NCBI GenBank assembly: GCA_021818505.1
Contig: JAKADX010000038.1
Span: 1-42,016, forward strand
Origin: Pseudomonadota bacterium
Lineage (GTDB): Bacteria; Pseudomonadota; Alphaproteobacteria; Acetobacterales; Acetobacteraceae
Reading direction: 5' to 3'
DNA length: 42,016 nucleotides
The position numbers and the translations under genes were made by a program. Each line of letters starts with the position of its first letter. Positions within the stretch are counted from its first letter, which is position 1. Below the pieces are notes generated by a model. The model did no database searches. It saw only the letters and a list, made by a program, of their open reading frames with translations, and was not told where the DNA came from. Of the stretch, positions 7,515-16,332 are shown in pieces.

Positions 7515-8945
7515 GTGCACGAAAAGCCCAGAGATCTGTTCGACGCCTTCGTTGCCGGTCGTGTCGGTCGGCGCGAACTGCTGCGCCGAACCGCGGCACT
7601 CGGCCTGGGCGCCACCGCGGCGACCACGCTGCTGAACGCGGCGCAGACCCGCGCGCTCGCCGCCGACTACAACTGGAAGGCGCACCAGGGCACGGCGCTG
7701 AAGCTGCTGCTGAACAAGCACCCCTACGCCGACGCAATGATCGCCGACATCGAGACGTTCAAGAACCTGACCGGGATGTCAGTGACCTGGGACATCTTCC
7801 CGGAGGACGTGTACTTCGACAAGGTCACGGCAGCGCTGTCGTCGCGGTCGAGCGAGTACGACGCGTTCATGACCGGTGCCTACCAGACCTGGCAGTACGG
7901 CCCGGCCGGCTGGCTGGTCGATCTGAACGAGTACATCAAGGGCAAGTCCGCGCCGAATTATGACTGGGACGGCGTGCTGGAAGGCCTGCGCGCGTCCACC
8001 GCGTGGTCGGGCAAGCCGGGCGATGCGCTCGGTGGGCCGGGGGCGAAGCAGTGGTGCGTGCCCTGGGGCTTCGAGCTGAACAACATCAGCTACAACCAGC
8101 GGATCTTCGAAAAAGTCGGCGTGCACGTACCGAAGAACCTGCCGGACATGCTGGAGGTCGCGGCAAAGATCACCAAGGATGCCGGCGGTCCGTACGGCAT
8201 CGGCGTGCGCGGCAGCCGCTCCTGGGCGACGATCCACCCCGGCTTCCTGTCGGGTTACACCAACTACGGCGGCCGCGACTTCGAGATGCAGGGCGGCAAG
8301 CTGAAGGCCGCGATGAACTCGCCGCAGTCCAAGGAATTCACCAAGCTCTGGGTCAAGATGATCCAGGACAGCGGGCCGAAGAACTGGGCGACCTACACCT
8401 GGTACCAGGTCGGCACCGACCTCGGCGCTGGCGCGTCCGGCATGATCTATGACGCCGACATCCTCGGCTACTTCATGAACGGCGGCGACAACAAGGAGCG
8501 CGGGCACCTCGCCTACGCCGCCTTCGCCGCCAATCCGAAGGAGAGCACGCCGACCGCGAACGTGTGGATCTGGTCGCTGGCGATGTCCAACTTCTCCACC
8601 AAGAAGGACGCCGCCTGGGACTTCATCCAGTGGGCGACAGGCACCGACCATGACCTGTTCGGCGCGCGCAAGATGGACTTCGTCAAACCGGTGCGCACGA
8701 AGGTCTGGGAGGATCCCGAGTTCAAGCAGAAGATCGGGAGCTATCCCGGCTATCTGCAGCAGTACACCGAGACGGCGCCGAAGGCGAAGATCTACTTCAC
8801 GCCGCAGCCGCTGTTCTTCAACCTGACCACCGACTGGGCCGCGGCGCTGCAGCGGATGGTGGCGAAGGAAGTGCCGGTGGACGAGGGGCTCGACAAGCTG
8901 GCGGAGAACATCAATCGCCAGCTCAAGGGCGCCGGCCTCGGCTGA
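7515..8945 (+). CDS. CUT1 ABC importer solute-binding protein, Tat-type signal
   Basis: Extracytoplasmic binding protein of 476 residues (SBP_bac_1 family). The N-terminus has a twin-arginine-like leader: GRRELLRR followed by a hydrophobic stretch ATAATTLL and an Ala-rich cleavage region before ADYNW. The mature protein has the two-lobe pattern of large sugar/polyol binders (for example IFPEDVYFDKVTAALSS and the Trp/Tyr-rich NWATYTWYQVGTD). I prefer the GTG at 7515, which has GGGAGAG about 7 nt upstream; an ATG at 7485 overlapping the regulator stop is the alternative. A strong stem-loop follows the gene. Large polyol or glycerol-like substrates are plausible. Confidence 0.9.
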   Translation: MHEKPRDLFDAFVAGRVGRRELLRRTAALGLGATAATTLLNAAQTRALAADYNWKAHQGTALKLLLNKHPYADAMIADIETFKNLTGMSVTWDIFPEDVYFDKVTAALSSRSSEYDAFMTGAYQTWQYGPAGWLVDLNEYIKGKSAPNYDWDGVLEGLRASTAWSGKPGDALGGPGAKQWCVPWGFELNNISYNQRIFEKVGVHVPKNLPDMLEVAAKITKDAGGPYGIGVRGSRSWATIHPGFLSGYTNYGGRDFEMQGGKLKAAMNSPQSKEFTKLWVKMIQDSGPKNWATYTWYQVGTDLGAGASGMIYDADILGYFMNGGDNKERGHLAYAAFAANPKESTPTANVWIWSLAMSNFSTKKDAAWDFIQWATGTDHDLFGARKMDFVKPVRTKVWEDPEFKQKIGSYPGYLQQYTETAPKAKIYFTPQPLFFNLTTDWAAALQRMVAKEVPVDEGLDKLAENINRQLKGAGLG

Positions 8946-8952
8946 TCGCCGG

Positions 8953-8986
8953 GCCTCGCCCGTCCCGCGCGCGGGACGGGCGAGGC
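8953..8986 (+). other. Long RNA stem-loop between binding-protein and permease genes
   Basis: GCCTCGCCCGTCCC (8953-8966) pairs perfectly with GGGACGGGCGAGGC (8973-8986) around a GCGCGC loop. No T-run follows, so it is not a standard intrinsic terminator. Its position resembles the malE-malF intergenic structure: it may block 3' decay and let the binding protein be made in excess over the permeases. Confidence 0.7.
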
Positions 8987-9002
8987 GTCGCCGCACCGCT
9001 TC

Positions 9003-9959
9003 ATGGCCGATCAGGCAGGCGCCATGTCCGACATCGCCCATCCCGTCGCCGCTGTCCGCGTTCATGCCACCGGGCCTCGCTCGGCGCGGCTGCTGCCATA
9101 CGTGCTGAGCCTGCCGGCTCTGCTGGTCTGCATCGGCATCCTGGTGCCATTCGGCACCGCCGCGTGGTACAGCCTGCAACGCTACAACCTAGCCATGCCG
9201 TTCACGCGCGGCTTTATCGGCCTGGACACCTATCTCGACTTTCTCAGCGATCCGGATTTCTGGAACACCGTGCAGGTATCGGCGATCTACACCGCCGCGA
9301 CGGTCATCCTGGAACTGCTGCTCGGCCTCGGCATCGCCCTGCTGCTGCGGCAGAGCACGCGCCTGAACAACGCGATTTCGGTGGCGCTGCTGATGCCGCT
9401 GATGACGGCACCGGCAATCGCGGCGCTGATGTGGAAGCTGATGACCAATCCCGGCTTCGGCGTGTTGAGCTGGCTGGTCGCGCGCGGCCTGGGTGTCAGC
9501 GATTTCAAATGGGCGTCGGACCCGCGCACCTCGATGCTGACCGTCGTTCTGGTCGACATCTGGGTGTACACGCCGTTCATGATGATCCTGCTGCTGGCGG
9601 GCCTGCGCAGCCTGCCGACGCAGCCCTTCGAGGCGGCGCGGCTGGACGGCGTGCCGGGCCGCTTCGTGTTCTTCCGCATCACCCTGCCGATGCTGATGCC
9701 GTATATCGTCACGGCGACGTTGTTCCGCCTGCTCGATTCGATCCAGCAATTCGATATCGTCTATGCGATGACGCAGGGTGGTCCCGGCGACAGTCTGATG
9801 GTGTTCCAGGTGCGCGCCTATCTGGAGTTCTTCCAGTACACCAATGTCGGCCGCTCGGCAGCGTTGATGATGATCCTGTGGGCGATCACCTATGCCCTGT
9901 CCAACGTGTTCGTGAAGCAGTGGCTCAAGCTCAGGGAGCGCGCGCATGGCGCACACTGA
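9003..9959 (+). CDS. CUT1 ABC importer permease (MalF/UgpA type)
   Basis: Inner-membrane permease of 318 residues with about six hydrophobic helices, the first at LLPYVLSLPALLVCIGILV. The EAA loop that docks the ATPase reads FEAARLDGVPGRFVFFRITLP, which defines the MalF-like half of a heterodimeric permease. An in-frame ATG at 9024 with AGGCAGG upstream is an alternative start that would trim seven residues. It overlaps the next permease gene by 14 bp. Together with that protein and the two ATPases it should form the import channel for the polyol-type substrate of this operon. Confidence 0.9.
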   Translation: MADQAGAMSDIAHPVAAVRVHATGPRSARLLPYVLSLPALLVCIGILVPFGTAAWYSLQRYNLAMPFTRGFIGLDTYLDFLSDPDFWNTVQVSAIYTAATVILELLLGLGIALLLRQSTRLNNAISVALLMPLMTAPAIAALMWKLMTNPGFGVLSWLVARGLGVSDFKWASDPRTSMLTVVLVDIWVYTPFMMILLLAGLRSLPTQPFEAARLDGVPGRFVFFRITLPMLMPYIVTATLFRLLDSIQQFDIVYAMTQGGPGDSLMVFQVRAYLEFFQYTNVGRSAALMMILWAITYALSNVFVKQWLKLRERAHGAH

Positions 9960-10815
9960 CGCTCATTCCTCCAGGCTGGGGCGGCTGCTTCGCGGTATTG
10001 CGCTGACAGCAGTGGTGGTGTTCTTCCTGTTCCCGATCGTCTGGATCGTGATGATGAGCTTCCAGACCAACGAGCAGATCCTGCGCATCCCGCCGCGACT
10101 GGTATTCGAACCGACGCTGATCAACTACAAGGCGCTGATCTCCGGCAAGCTGGTGACGGCGGCCGGGTCGCTCGACCTGCCGTTCATGCGCAATCTCGGC
10201 AACTCGGTGCTGCTGTCGGCGGTCTCCGTGCTCGTCTCGCTGGTGCTCGGTGTGCCGGCCGCCTACGCGTTCGCGCGGTTCCGCTTCCGGCTGGGCGAGA
10301 ACATCGCCTTCACGCTGCTGTCGTTCCGCTTCGCACCGCCGCTGCTCGTGCTGCTGCCGCTGTCGTTGTATTTTCAGGACCTTGGGCTGGCCAACACCTA
10401 CACGGGCCTGATCTGGGTGTACCAATTGATCTGCCTGCCGCTGATCCTGTGGATCGTGCGCGGCTATTTCGAGGATGCGAGCCCCGACGTCGAGCATGCC
10501 TATCGCGTCGATGGCCATTCGTGGTGGCGCGCCTTCACGCGCATCGCCATCCCGCTTGCCGGGCCGGGGATTGCCGCCGCCGGCCTGCTCGCCTTCATCT
10601 TCGCGTGGAACAACTTCGTCTTCGCGCTGATCCTGGCCTCCGCCGACAAGCAGCCGGTGACGGTGGGCGCGCTGGCCTTCGTCACCGCCTCGGGCATCCA
10701 GTACGGCCAGATCGCCGCTGCCATCGTGCTGTCGATCCTGCCGACGCTGGCGCTGGCCCTCTACGCGCAACGCTGGCTGGTCGAGGGACTGAGCCTGGGA
10801 GCGGTGAAGGGATGA
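9946..10815 (+). CDS. CUT1 ABC importer permease (MalG/UgpE type)
   Basis: Second inner-membrane permease, 289 residues. The first helix at about 20-40 (ALTAVVVFFLFPIVWIVMMS) is followed by a periplasmic loop and five further helices. The EAA-type loop is EHAYRVDGHSWWRAFTRIAIP, with His in place of the second residue of the usual EAA, a common variation. The C-terminus LVEGLSLGAVKG is the standard ending for MalG-type subunits. The start overlaps the previous permease, and the stop overlaps the first ATPase gene (ATGA). It pairs with the upstream permease. Confidence 0.92.
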   Translation: MAHTDAHSSRLGRLLRGIALTAVVVFFLFPIVWIVMMSFQTNEQILRIPPRLVFEPTLINYKALISGKLVTAAGSLDLPFMRNLGNSVLLSAVSVLVSLVLGVPAAYAFARFRFRLGENIAFTLLSFRFAPPLLVLLPLSLYFQDLGLANTYTGLIWVYQLICLPLILWIVRGYFEDASPDVEHAYRVDGHSWWRAFTRIAIPLAGPGIAAAGLLAFIFAWNNFVFALILASADKQPVTVGALAFVTASGIQYGQIAAAIVLSILPTLALALYAQRWLVEGLSLGAVKG

Positions 10816-11921
10816 GCGACCAACGAGGACTTTCCGTTCACGCGCTGGAGGTCACGTTCGGCCGCAACCACCTGCTGCGTGGCATCGACCTGGACGTGGC
10901 GCGCGGCGAGACATTGGTCCTGTTCGGCCCGTCGGGTGTCGGCAAGACGGTGCTGCTGCGCGCGGTCGCGGGCCTGGAGCCGGCAGCGCGCGGCCAGATC
11001 ATCATCGACGGCCGCGACGTCACGACACGTGGGCCGGATGCGCGCGGCCTGGGCATGGCGTTCCAGAACTTCGCGCTCTATCCGCACATGTCGGCGCGCG
11101 ACAACATCGCAAGTCCGCTGGTCGCACGCGGTGTGGCCAGGGAGGAGCGTGAGCGGCGTGTCGGCGCCGTCGCCGATCTGCTGCGCATCGCGCACGTGCT
11201 CGGCCACGCGCCGCGGGAGCTGTCGAACGGTCAGAAACAGCGCACCGCACTGGCTCGTGCGCTGATCGGCGCACCCGGCGTGCTGCTGCTCGACGATCCG
11301 CTGCGCAACGTCGATGCCAAGCTGCGTTACGAGATGCGCCTGGAACTGCCGCGGCTGCTGCGCAATGCCGGCGCGGCGACGTTGTATGTGACGCAGGACT
11401 ATCGGGAGGCGATGGCGCTCGGCGATCGCGTGGCGATCCTGCTCGACGGGACGATCGCGCAGCTTGCCGCGCCCGAGGACATCTACGACCGCCCGGCATC
11501 GCGGGCCGTCGCGCGCCTGTTCGGCGATCCGCCGATCAACCTGCTGGCGTGCCGACCCACGGACGGCGCGGGCGGCGTGCAGGTGACCGCGGCAGGACTG
11601 CGTCGGGTGCTGACGGCCGATCGCGGCGCCATCGGGCGCGAGTGCCTGCTGGGCCTGCGCCCCGACGCGATCGACGTACACGCGCAGCCGCGGCCCGGTG
11701 CCGCGCCGGCGGAGCTGGTTGCGACGACGCCGCTCCATGAGCGTCTGGTGGTGCTGTTGCGCAGCGCGGGCGGCGAGGAAGTCGTGGCGAGCGTGCTTGG
11801 CGCGGTCCCCGCGCCCGGTAGCCAGGTGTGGTTCTCCGCGGAGACAGCGCACGCCGCGTTGTTCGATGCCGCGTCGGGCGCGCGCATCGCCGCCGCCGCG
11901 CCGATCATGGAGGCGGCATGA
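10812..11921 (+). CDS. CUT1 ABC importer ATPase 1, with altered catalytic residues
   Basis: ATPase of 369 residues with a C-terminal TOBE/OB regulatory region (about 235-369). Walker A GPSGVGKT (39-46) and Q-loop Gln85 are normal. The Walker B motif is LLLDDP, with Asp162 where the catalytic Glu normally stands. The switch His is replaced by Gln195 (VTQD), and the signature reads LSNGQ (137-141). These changes predict a weak or non-hydrolytic ATP site on this subunit. It overlaps the second ATPase gene by 4 bp, so the two are probably made together as a heterodimer. GlpS/GlpT of the rhizobial glycerol importer offer a precedent for paired ATPases. Confidence 0.9.
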   Translation: MSDQRGLSVHALEVTFGRNHLLRGIDLDVARGETLVLFGPSGVGKTVLLRAVAGLEPAARGQIIIDGRDVTTRGPDARGLGMAFQNFALYPHMSARDNIASPLVARGVAREERERRVGAVADLLRIAHVLGHAPRELSNGQKQRTALARALIGAPGVLLLDDPLRNVDAKLRYEMRLELPRLLRNAGAATLYVTQDYREAMALGDRVAILLDGTIAQLAAPEDIYDRPASRAVARLFGDPPINLLACRPTDGAGGVQVTAAGLRRVLTADRGAIGRECLLGLRPDAIDVHAQPRPGAAPAELVATTPLHERLVVLLRSAGGEEVVASVLGAVPAPGSQVWFSAETAHAALFDAASGARIAAAAPIMEAA

Positions 11922-13015
11922 CCCTCGCGCTCAGCCAGCTCAGCAAGACCTACCCGGGCCGCGACGGGCACCCGGTGCGCGCGGTGCTCGGGCTCGATCT
12001 CCTCGTGCAGGACGGTGAAATCGTTGCCCTGCTCGGATCGTCGGGATGCGGCAAGACCTCGACGCTGCGCATGATCGCAGGGTTCGAGGATGTCACCGAC
12101 GGCAGTATCACACTCGCCGGCCGGCGCATCGACACGCTGCCGCCCGACCGGCGTCGTGTTGCCATGGCGTTCGAGGGCTATGCGCTGTATCCGCCGCTGA
12201 CGGTTGCGGAGAACATCGGCTTCGGTCTGGCGCGCGACAGGCGCGGCCTGTCGCGTAAGGATGCGGACAAGCGCGTGCAGGACGTGGCGGAGATGCTGGA
12301 GATCGCGGACCTGCTGGCCAAGCGGCCCGCATCGCTGTCCGGCGGGCAGCAACAGCGCGCGAGCCTCGCCCGCGCGCTGGCGCGCGACGCCGACCTGCAT
12401 CTGCTTGACGAGCCGATGGGCCAGCTCGAGCCGCAGTTGCGCGCCGTGCTGCGCGGACGCGTCAAGGCGACGCTGAAGGCGCGCAATTGCACCTCCGTGC
12501 TGGTCACGCACGACCAGACAGAGGCGAACGCGATGGCCGACCGCATCGCGGTGATGGAGGCCGGCGTGCTGCAACAGTTCGGCACCGGCGCGGAGCTGCG
12601 TGACCGGCCGGCCAACCTGTTCGTCGCCACCTTCTTCGGTGAGCCGCCGATGAACGCCTTTTCCGCGCGTGTGCAGCCGGACGGGCTGCATCCGGCGGAT
12701 GCGCCGGGCAAGGCGATCGCGCTGCCTGGCGTGCCGCTGCCCGACCATGGCGTCAACGTTGTCCTCGGCGTGCGACCGCATCACATCCGGCTGGGGGAGG
12801 GAACGCTGCACGGCAGCGTGATCTCCAACCAATGGCTCGGCGATCAGGCGCATGTCGTGGTCGAAATGCGCGACAAGATCGTCGTCGCCGTCAGCCATGC
12901 GCGCGTGCCGTTGCGTGTCGGCGAGTCCGTCGCGTTCGGCTTCGCGCCGGAGGACACGCATATCTTCGACGCCTCGACAGGTCGCGCGCTGGCGCACGGG
13001 ATGCAGCGCCCATGA
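11918..13015 (+). CDS. CUT1 ABC importer ATPase 2, catalytic partner
   Basis: ATPase of 365 residues with Walker A GSSGCGKT (40-47), signature LSGGQQQR (140-147), Walker B LLDEP with catalytic Glu165, and switch His198 (VTHD), all standard. Two positions differ: the Q-loop Gln is Glu86 (AFEGYALYP), and the D-loop reads GQLE instead of the usual S/N-x-L-D. The C-terminal region (about 240-365) is TOBE-like. Paired with ATPase 1, it would supply the competent catalytic residues of one site, while ATPase 1 supplies a variant signature. The ATG at 11918 overlaps the previous stop, and its own stop overlaps the kinase start. Confidence 0.9.
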   Translation: MTLALSQLSKTYPGRDGHPVRAVLGLDLLVQDGEIVALLGSSGCGKTSTLRMIAGFEDVTDGSITLAGRRIDTLPPDRRRVAMAFEGYALYPPLTVAENIGFGLARDRRGLSRKDADKRVQDVAEMLEIADLLAKRPASLSGGQQQRASLARALARDADLHLLDEPMGQLEPQLRAVLRGRVKATLKARNCTSVLVTHDQTEANAMADRIAVMEAGVLQQFGTGAELRDRPANLFVATFFGEPPMNAFSARVQPDGLHPADAPGKAIALPGVPLPDHGVNVVLGVRPHHIRLGEGTLHGSVISNQWLGDQAHVVVEMRDKIVVAVSHARVPLRVGESVAFGFAPEDTHIFDASTGRALAHGMQRP

Positions 13016-14586
13016 GTCGGCCGGTGTTGATCGCGCTCGATTCCGGCACGTCGGTCGTCAAGGCGGTGGCGTTCAGTCCCGATGGTGCCATCCTCGCGGC
13101 GCGCAGCCGCCCCAATGCGTACACCATCCTGCCAGGCGGCGGTGCCGAGCAGGACATGCGGCGAAGCTGGGATGATGCCTGCGCTGTGCTGCGGGATATC
13201 GTCGATGCGCTTGCAACGCAGGGGCCGGAAAGCGAAATTGCGGCGCTTGCGATCACCGGGCAGGGCGACGGCACCTGGCTGATCGACGCGAAGGGTGAGC
13301 CGGTGGGCGACGGCTGGATCTGGCTCGACGCGCGCGCCGCCGGGATCGTCGAGGAACTCAAGGCGAGCGGGGCCGCCGCCGCGGCCTTTGCCTTCACCGG
13401 CACCGGGCTCGCCGCCTGCCAGCAGGGGCCGCAACTGCTGTGGATGCAGCGCCATCGCCCGGAGGCGCTGGCACGTGCGGCAACGGCGATGCACCCGAAG
13501 GATTACCTGTATTTCCGCGCCACCGACCTGCGCCGCACCAGTCCGTGCGAAGGCTGCTTCAGCTTCGGCGATTTCCGCACGCGCAGCTATCGCGACGAGG
13601 TGCTGCACGCGCTCGGCCTGACGGCACAGCGGCGCCTGCTGCCGCCGATGCACGACGGCACGCTGGGCGCCGCGCCGCTGACCGACGCGGCGGCGCGACA
13701 GACCGGACTGCCACCGGGACTTCCTGTGGTGCTGTGCTATCTGGACGTGCTCTGCACCGCACTTGGCGCCGGCCTCTACGGGACCGGCGACGATGTGGGC
13801 GTGTCGATCGTCGGCAGCACGGGAATGCACATGCGCCTGGTGTCAGAGGTGTCGCAGGTGGTGCCCAGCCCCGCGATGACAGGCTATTGCATGCCGTTTC
13901 CTGTGCCGGGCCACACCATCCAGTCGCAGACCAACATGGCGGCGACGCTGAACATCGACTGGCTCGCCGACATCGTTGCGGATGCGGCAGCACTCGCATG
14001 TGACGGCGCGGCGCGTGACGACGTTCTGGCGCGGCTCGGCGAAACCGCGCTGCGCGGCCGCGCCGGTGCCGCGCTGTTCCACCCGTTCATCTCCGCCGCC
14101 GGGGAGCGCGGGCCGTTCACCGATGCCACAGCGCGCGCGTCCTTCATCGGACTGGACGCGCAGGTTCGCCTGCCGGAACTCGCGCGGGCGGTGTTCGAAG
14201 GTTTGGGATTGGCCGCGCGCGACTGCTACGCGGCGATGGGCGGCGCACCTGCCGATATCCGCGTCACCGGCGGCGCCGCGCGATCGTCCGCGATCCGTCA
14301 CATCCTCGCCGCCTGCCTGAATCGTCCGGTCCGCGTCACGTCGCAGGCGGAAGCCGGGGCGGCGGGCGCCGCGATGATCGCCGCGGTCTGCATCGGTCTG
14401 CATCCCGACATGGCATCCTGTGCGCGCGCCTTTGTCGCACCGCGGCTGGAGTCGCCGATCGCTCCGACGCCGGAACTCGTCGCGCTGTACGACGATCTCT
14501 TTCCGCTCTATCGCGACGCCTATGCCGCGCTGCCACCAGTGTGGCGGCGCCTGCATGCACTGCGGGAGGCGCGGGATGCAGGCTGA
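13012..14586 (+). CDS. eryA: FGGY-family polyol kinase, erythritol-kinase (EryA) type
   Basis: Kinase of 524 residues that would phosphorylate the imported polyol with ATP. N-terminal phosphate loop DSGTSVVKAV (10-19); GGGAEQDMRRSWDDA; TGQGDGTWLID (about 82-92); LAACQQGPQLLW; a second ATP-lobe motif VGSTGMHM; and C-terminal VTGGAARSS for adenosine binding. From memory the pattern GGGAEQDM, TGQGDGTWLID, ACQQG and STGMHM is that of EryA from Brucella and Rhizobium, more than of xylulokinase or LsrK. The stop overlaps the next gene. The polyol may not be erythritol: other L-configured or longer polyols are possible, because the rest of the ery pathway is missing. Confidence 0.82.
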   Translation: MSRPVLIALDSGTSVVKAVAFSPDGAILAARSRPNAYTILPGGGAEQDMRRSWDDACAVLRDIVDALATQGPESEIAALAITGQGDGTWLIDAKGEPVGDGWIWLDARAAGIVEELKASGAAAAAFAFTGTGLAACQQGPQLLWMQRHRPEALARAATAMHPKDYLYFRATDLRRTSPCEGCFSFGDFRTRSYRDEVLHALGLTAQRRLLPPMHDGTLGAAPLTDAAARQTGLPPGLPVVLCYLDVLCTALGAGLYGTGDDVGVSIVGSTGMHMRLVSEVSQVVPSPAMTGYCMPFPVPGHTIQSQTNMAATLNIDWLADIVADAAALACDGAARDDVLARLGETALRGRAGAALFHPFISAAGERGPFTDATARASFIGLDAQVRLPELARAVFEGLGLAARDCYAAMGGAPADIRVTGGAARSSAIRHILAACLNRPVRVTSQAEAGAAGAAMIAAVCIGLHPDMASCARAFVAPRLESPIAPTPELVALYDDLFPLYRDAYAALPPVWRRLHALREARDAG

Positions 14587-15631
14587 CGCCGCACCGTGCG
14601 AAGTCGCCATCGTCGGCGACAACTTCATGCTGCCGGAAATGTTCGAGGACGCGATCCGCTCCGCCTGCGGCGAACGGGTCGCGCTGCGCAGCATGCGCCT
14701 GCCCTGGCCGGACGCGCCGATGGAACACGGCTATGCGCGCCCCGGCTTTGCAGGGCTGAAGGAGTATCAGGGCGATCCGGACACCATCGTGCGGTTCGTC
14801 GGCGATGCGCAGGTGCTGGTCACGCAGCTTGCGCCGCTGTCCGCGGGAATGCTGGAGCAGCTGCCGTCGCTGCGCCTGGTCGCGGTGTCGCGCGGTGGCC
14901 CGGTGAACATTGACATGGCGGCAGCGCACGCGCGCGGCGTGCGCGTCGTCAACACGCCCGGGCGCAACGCCAGCGCGGTCGCGGAATTCACCATCGGCGC
15001 GATCCTGGCGGAAACGCGGCTGATCCGCGCCGGCCACGAATCGCTGCGCGCCGGCGAATGGCGGGGCGATTTCTACCGCGCCGACCGCACCGGGCGCGAG
15101 TTGTCGGAAATGACGGTCGGCGTCGTCGGCTATGGCCAGATCGGCACGCGCGTCGTGCGGCTGCTGAAGGCTTTCGGCTGTCGCATCATGGTCGCCGACC
15201 CGTATGTGCAGCTCTCCGCCGTCGATCGCGACGACGGCGTGGCGCACGTGCATCTCGACGCGCTGCTGGCGCAGTCGGACGTGGTGACGCTGCACGCGCG
15301 AGTGACGGCCGAGACCACCGGCTTCATCGGTCGGGCACAGTTCGCGGCGATGCGCAAGGGCGCGTTCTTCATCAACACCGCGCGCGGTCCGCTGGTCGAT
15401 TACGATGCGCTGTACGACGCCCTCGCATCAGACCATCTCGGCGGCGCGATGCTGGAAACCTTCGCGATCGAGCCGGTGCCGCCGGACTGGCCGCTGTTGC
15501 GCCTGCCCAATGTGACGCTCACGCCGCACATCGCCGGCGCGTCGGTCAGGACGGTCACCATCGCCGCCACGGCCGCCGCCGAGGAAGTCCGCCGCTACGT
15601 CGCCGGTGAGCCGCCCCTGAACCCGTGCTGA
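14576..15631 (+). CDS. D-2-hydroxyacid dehydrogenase (PGDH-like)
   Basis: NAD-dependent oxidoreductase of 351 residues. A Rossmann motif GYGQIG (185-190), Asp208 at the end of strand two (prefers NAD), and the family triad Arg270 (NTARGP), Glu299 (AIEP) and His318 (TPHIAG) are all present. The N-terminal substrate domain is slightly longer than usual, with a FMLPEMFEDAIRSACG segment seen in sugar-acid or phosphoglycerate-like relatives. The ATG at 14576 overlaps the kinase gene by 11 bp. Inside a polyol operon it could reduce or oxidise a 2-keto/2-hydroxy acid arising from an aldolase product, but its substrate is not evident. Confidence 0.88.
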   Translation: MQADAAPCEVAIVGDNFMLPEMFEDAIRSACGERVALRSMRLPWPDAPMEHGYARPGFAGLKEYQGDPDTIVRFVGDAQVLVTQLAPLSAGMLEQLPSLRLVAVSRGGPVNIDMAAAHARGVRVVNTPGRNASAVAEFTIGAILAETRLIRAGHESLRAGEWRGDFYRADRTGRELSEMTVGVVGYGQIGTRVVRLLKAFGCRIMVADPYVQLSAVDRDDGVAHVHLDALLAQSDVVTLHARVTAETTGFIGRAQFAAMRKGAFFINTARGPLVDYDALYDALASDHLGGAMLETFAIEPVPPDWPLLRLPNVTLTPHIAGASVRTVTIAATAAAEEVRRYVAGEPPLNPC

Positions 15632-15642
15632 GGAACTGCAAA

Positions 15643-16332
15643 ATGGACGAACAGAAGCATCGCGAGGCCCTGGTTACGGCCTGCCGTCAGATGAACGCGC
15701 TCGGCATCAACCAGGGAACCTCGGGCAATATCAGCGTGCGCTGCGGCGAGAGCATGCTGATCTCGCCGTCGGCGACGCCGTATCACCTGATGCAGGCGAA
15801 GGACGTGGCGGCGATGCCGCTCGCGGGCGAATACGGTAGCTGGGCGGGGCCGCTGAAACCATCGACGGAATGGCGCTTTCACCTTGACATCATGCGCAGC
15901 CGCCCTGATGCCGGTGCGGTTGTCCATGCGCACCCGACGTATTGCACCGCGCTTGCGATCACGCGGCGCGGCATTCCGGCGTGCCATTACATGATGGCGG
16001 CGTTCGGCGGCATCGACGTGCGCTGCGCACCCTACGCGACGTTCGGGACCAAGGAACTGTCGGAGCACGCGATCCGCGCGCTGGACGGGCGCAACGCCTG
16101 CCTGCTGGCCAATCACGGAATGATCGTGGTCGGTGCCGATCTCGATAAGGCGATGTGGCTGGCCGTGGAGTTGGAGACGATCGCGCGGCAGTACTATCTC
16201 AGCCTGCTGATCGGCGGCCCGGTGGTTCTGAGTGAGGCCGATATCGCGGAGACCGCCGCGAAATTCACCACCTACGGACTGCAGGACAAGCCGCGGGCGG
16301 GGGCGAGGAAGAAGGCGGCGACGGCGGCGTGA
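15643..16332 (+). CDS. Class II (zinc) aldolase, L-fuculose-phosphate aldolase family
   Basis: Zinc aldolase of 229 residues. GTSGNISVR (25-33) binds the phosphate, Glu76 in KPSTEWRFH is the catalytic acid/base, and His95, His97 (HAHP) and His158 (NHG) are zinc ligands. These match FucA, AraD and RhaD. Such enzymes split a ketose 1-phosphate into dihydroxyacetone phosphate and an aldehyde, or epimerise pentulose phosphates. The ATG at 15643 follows GAGGA by 8 nt; an upstream ATG at 15625 lies inside the previous gene. The stop overlaps the GlpD-like gene. It is the first of two class II aldolases in the operon. Confidence 0.9.
   Translation: MDEQKHREALVTACRQMNALGINQGTSGNISVRCGESMLISPSATPYHLMQAKDVAAMPLAGEYGSWAGPLKPSTEWRFHLDIMRSRPDAGAVVHAHPTYCTALAITRRGIPACHYMMAAFGGIDVRCAPYATFGTKELSEHAIRALDGRNACLLANHGMIVVGADLDKAMWLAVELETIARQYYLSLLIGGPVVLSEADIAETAAKFTTYGLQDKPRAGARKKAATAA

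Noticed and set aside
8953-8986. An intrinsic terminator inside the polyol operon
   Set aside because: The stem is strong, but no T-run follows, and the downstream permease genes have no evident promoter of their own.
7779-9179. A 466-residue minus-strand frame opposite the binding-protein gene
   Set aside because: It crosses a strong stem-loop and the start of a permease gene, and its translation has no family features.
11483-12997. A 504-residue minus-strand frame opposite the two ATPase genes
   Set aside because: The plus-strand genes have full ABC motifs and overlapping starts. The antisense translation has no recognisable domain and no ribosome binding site.
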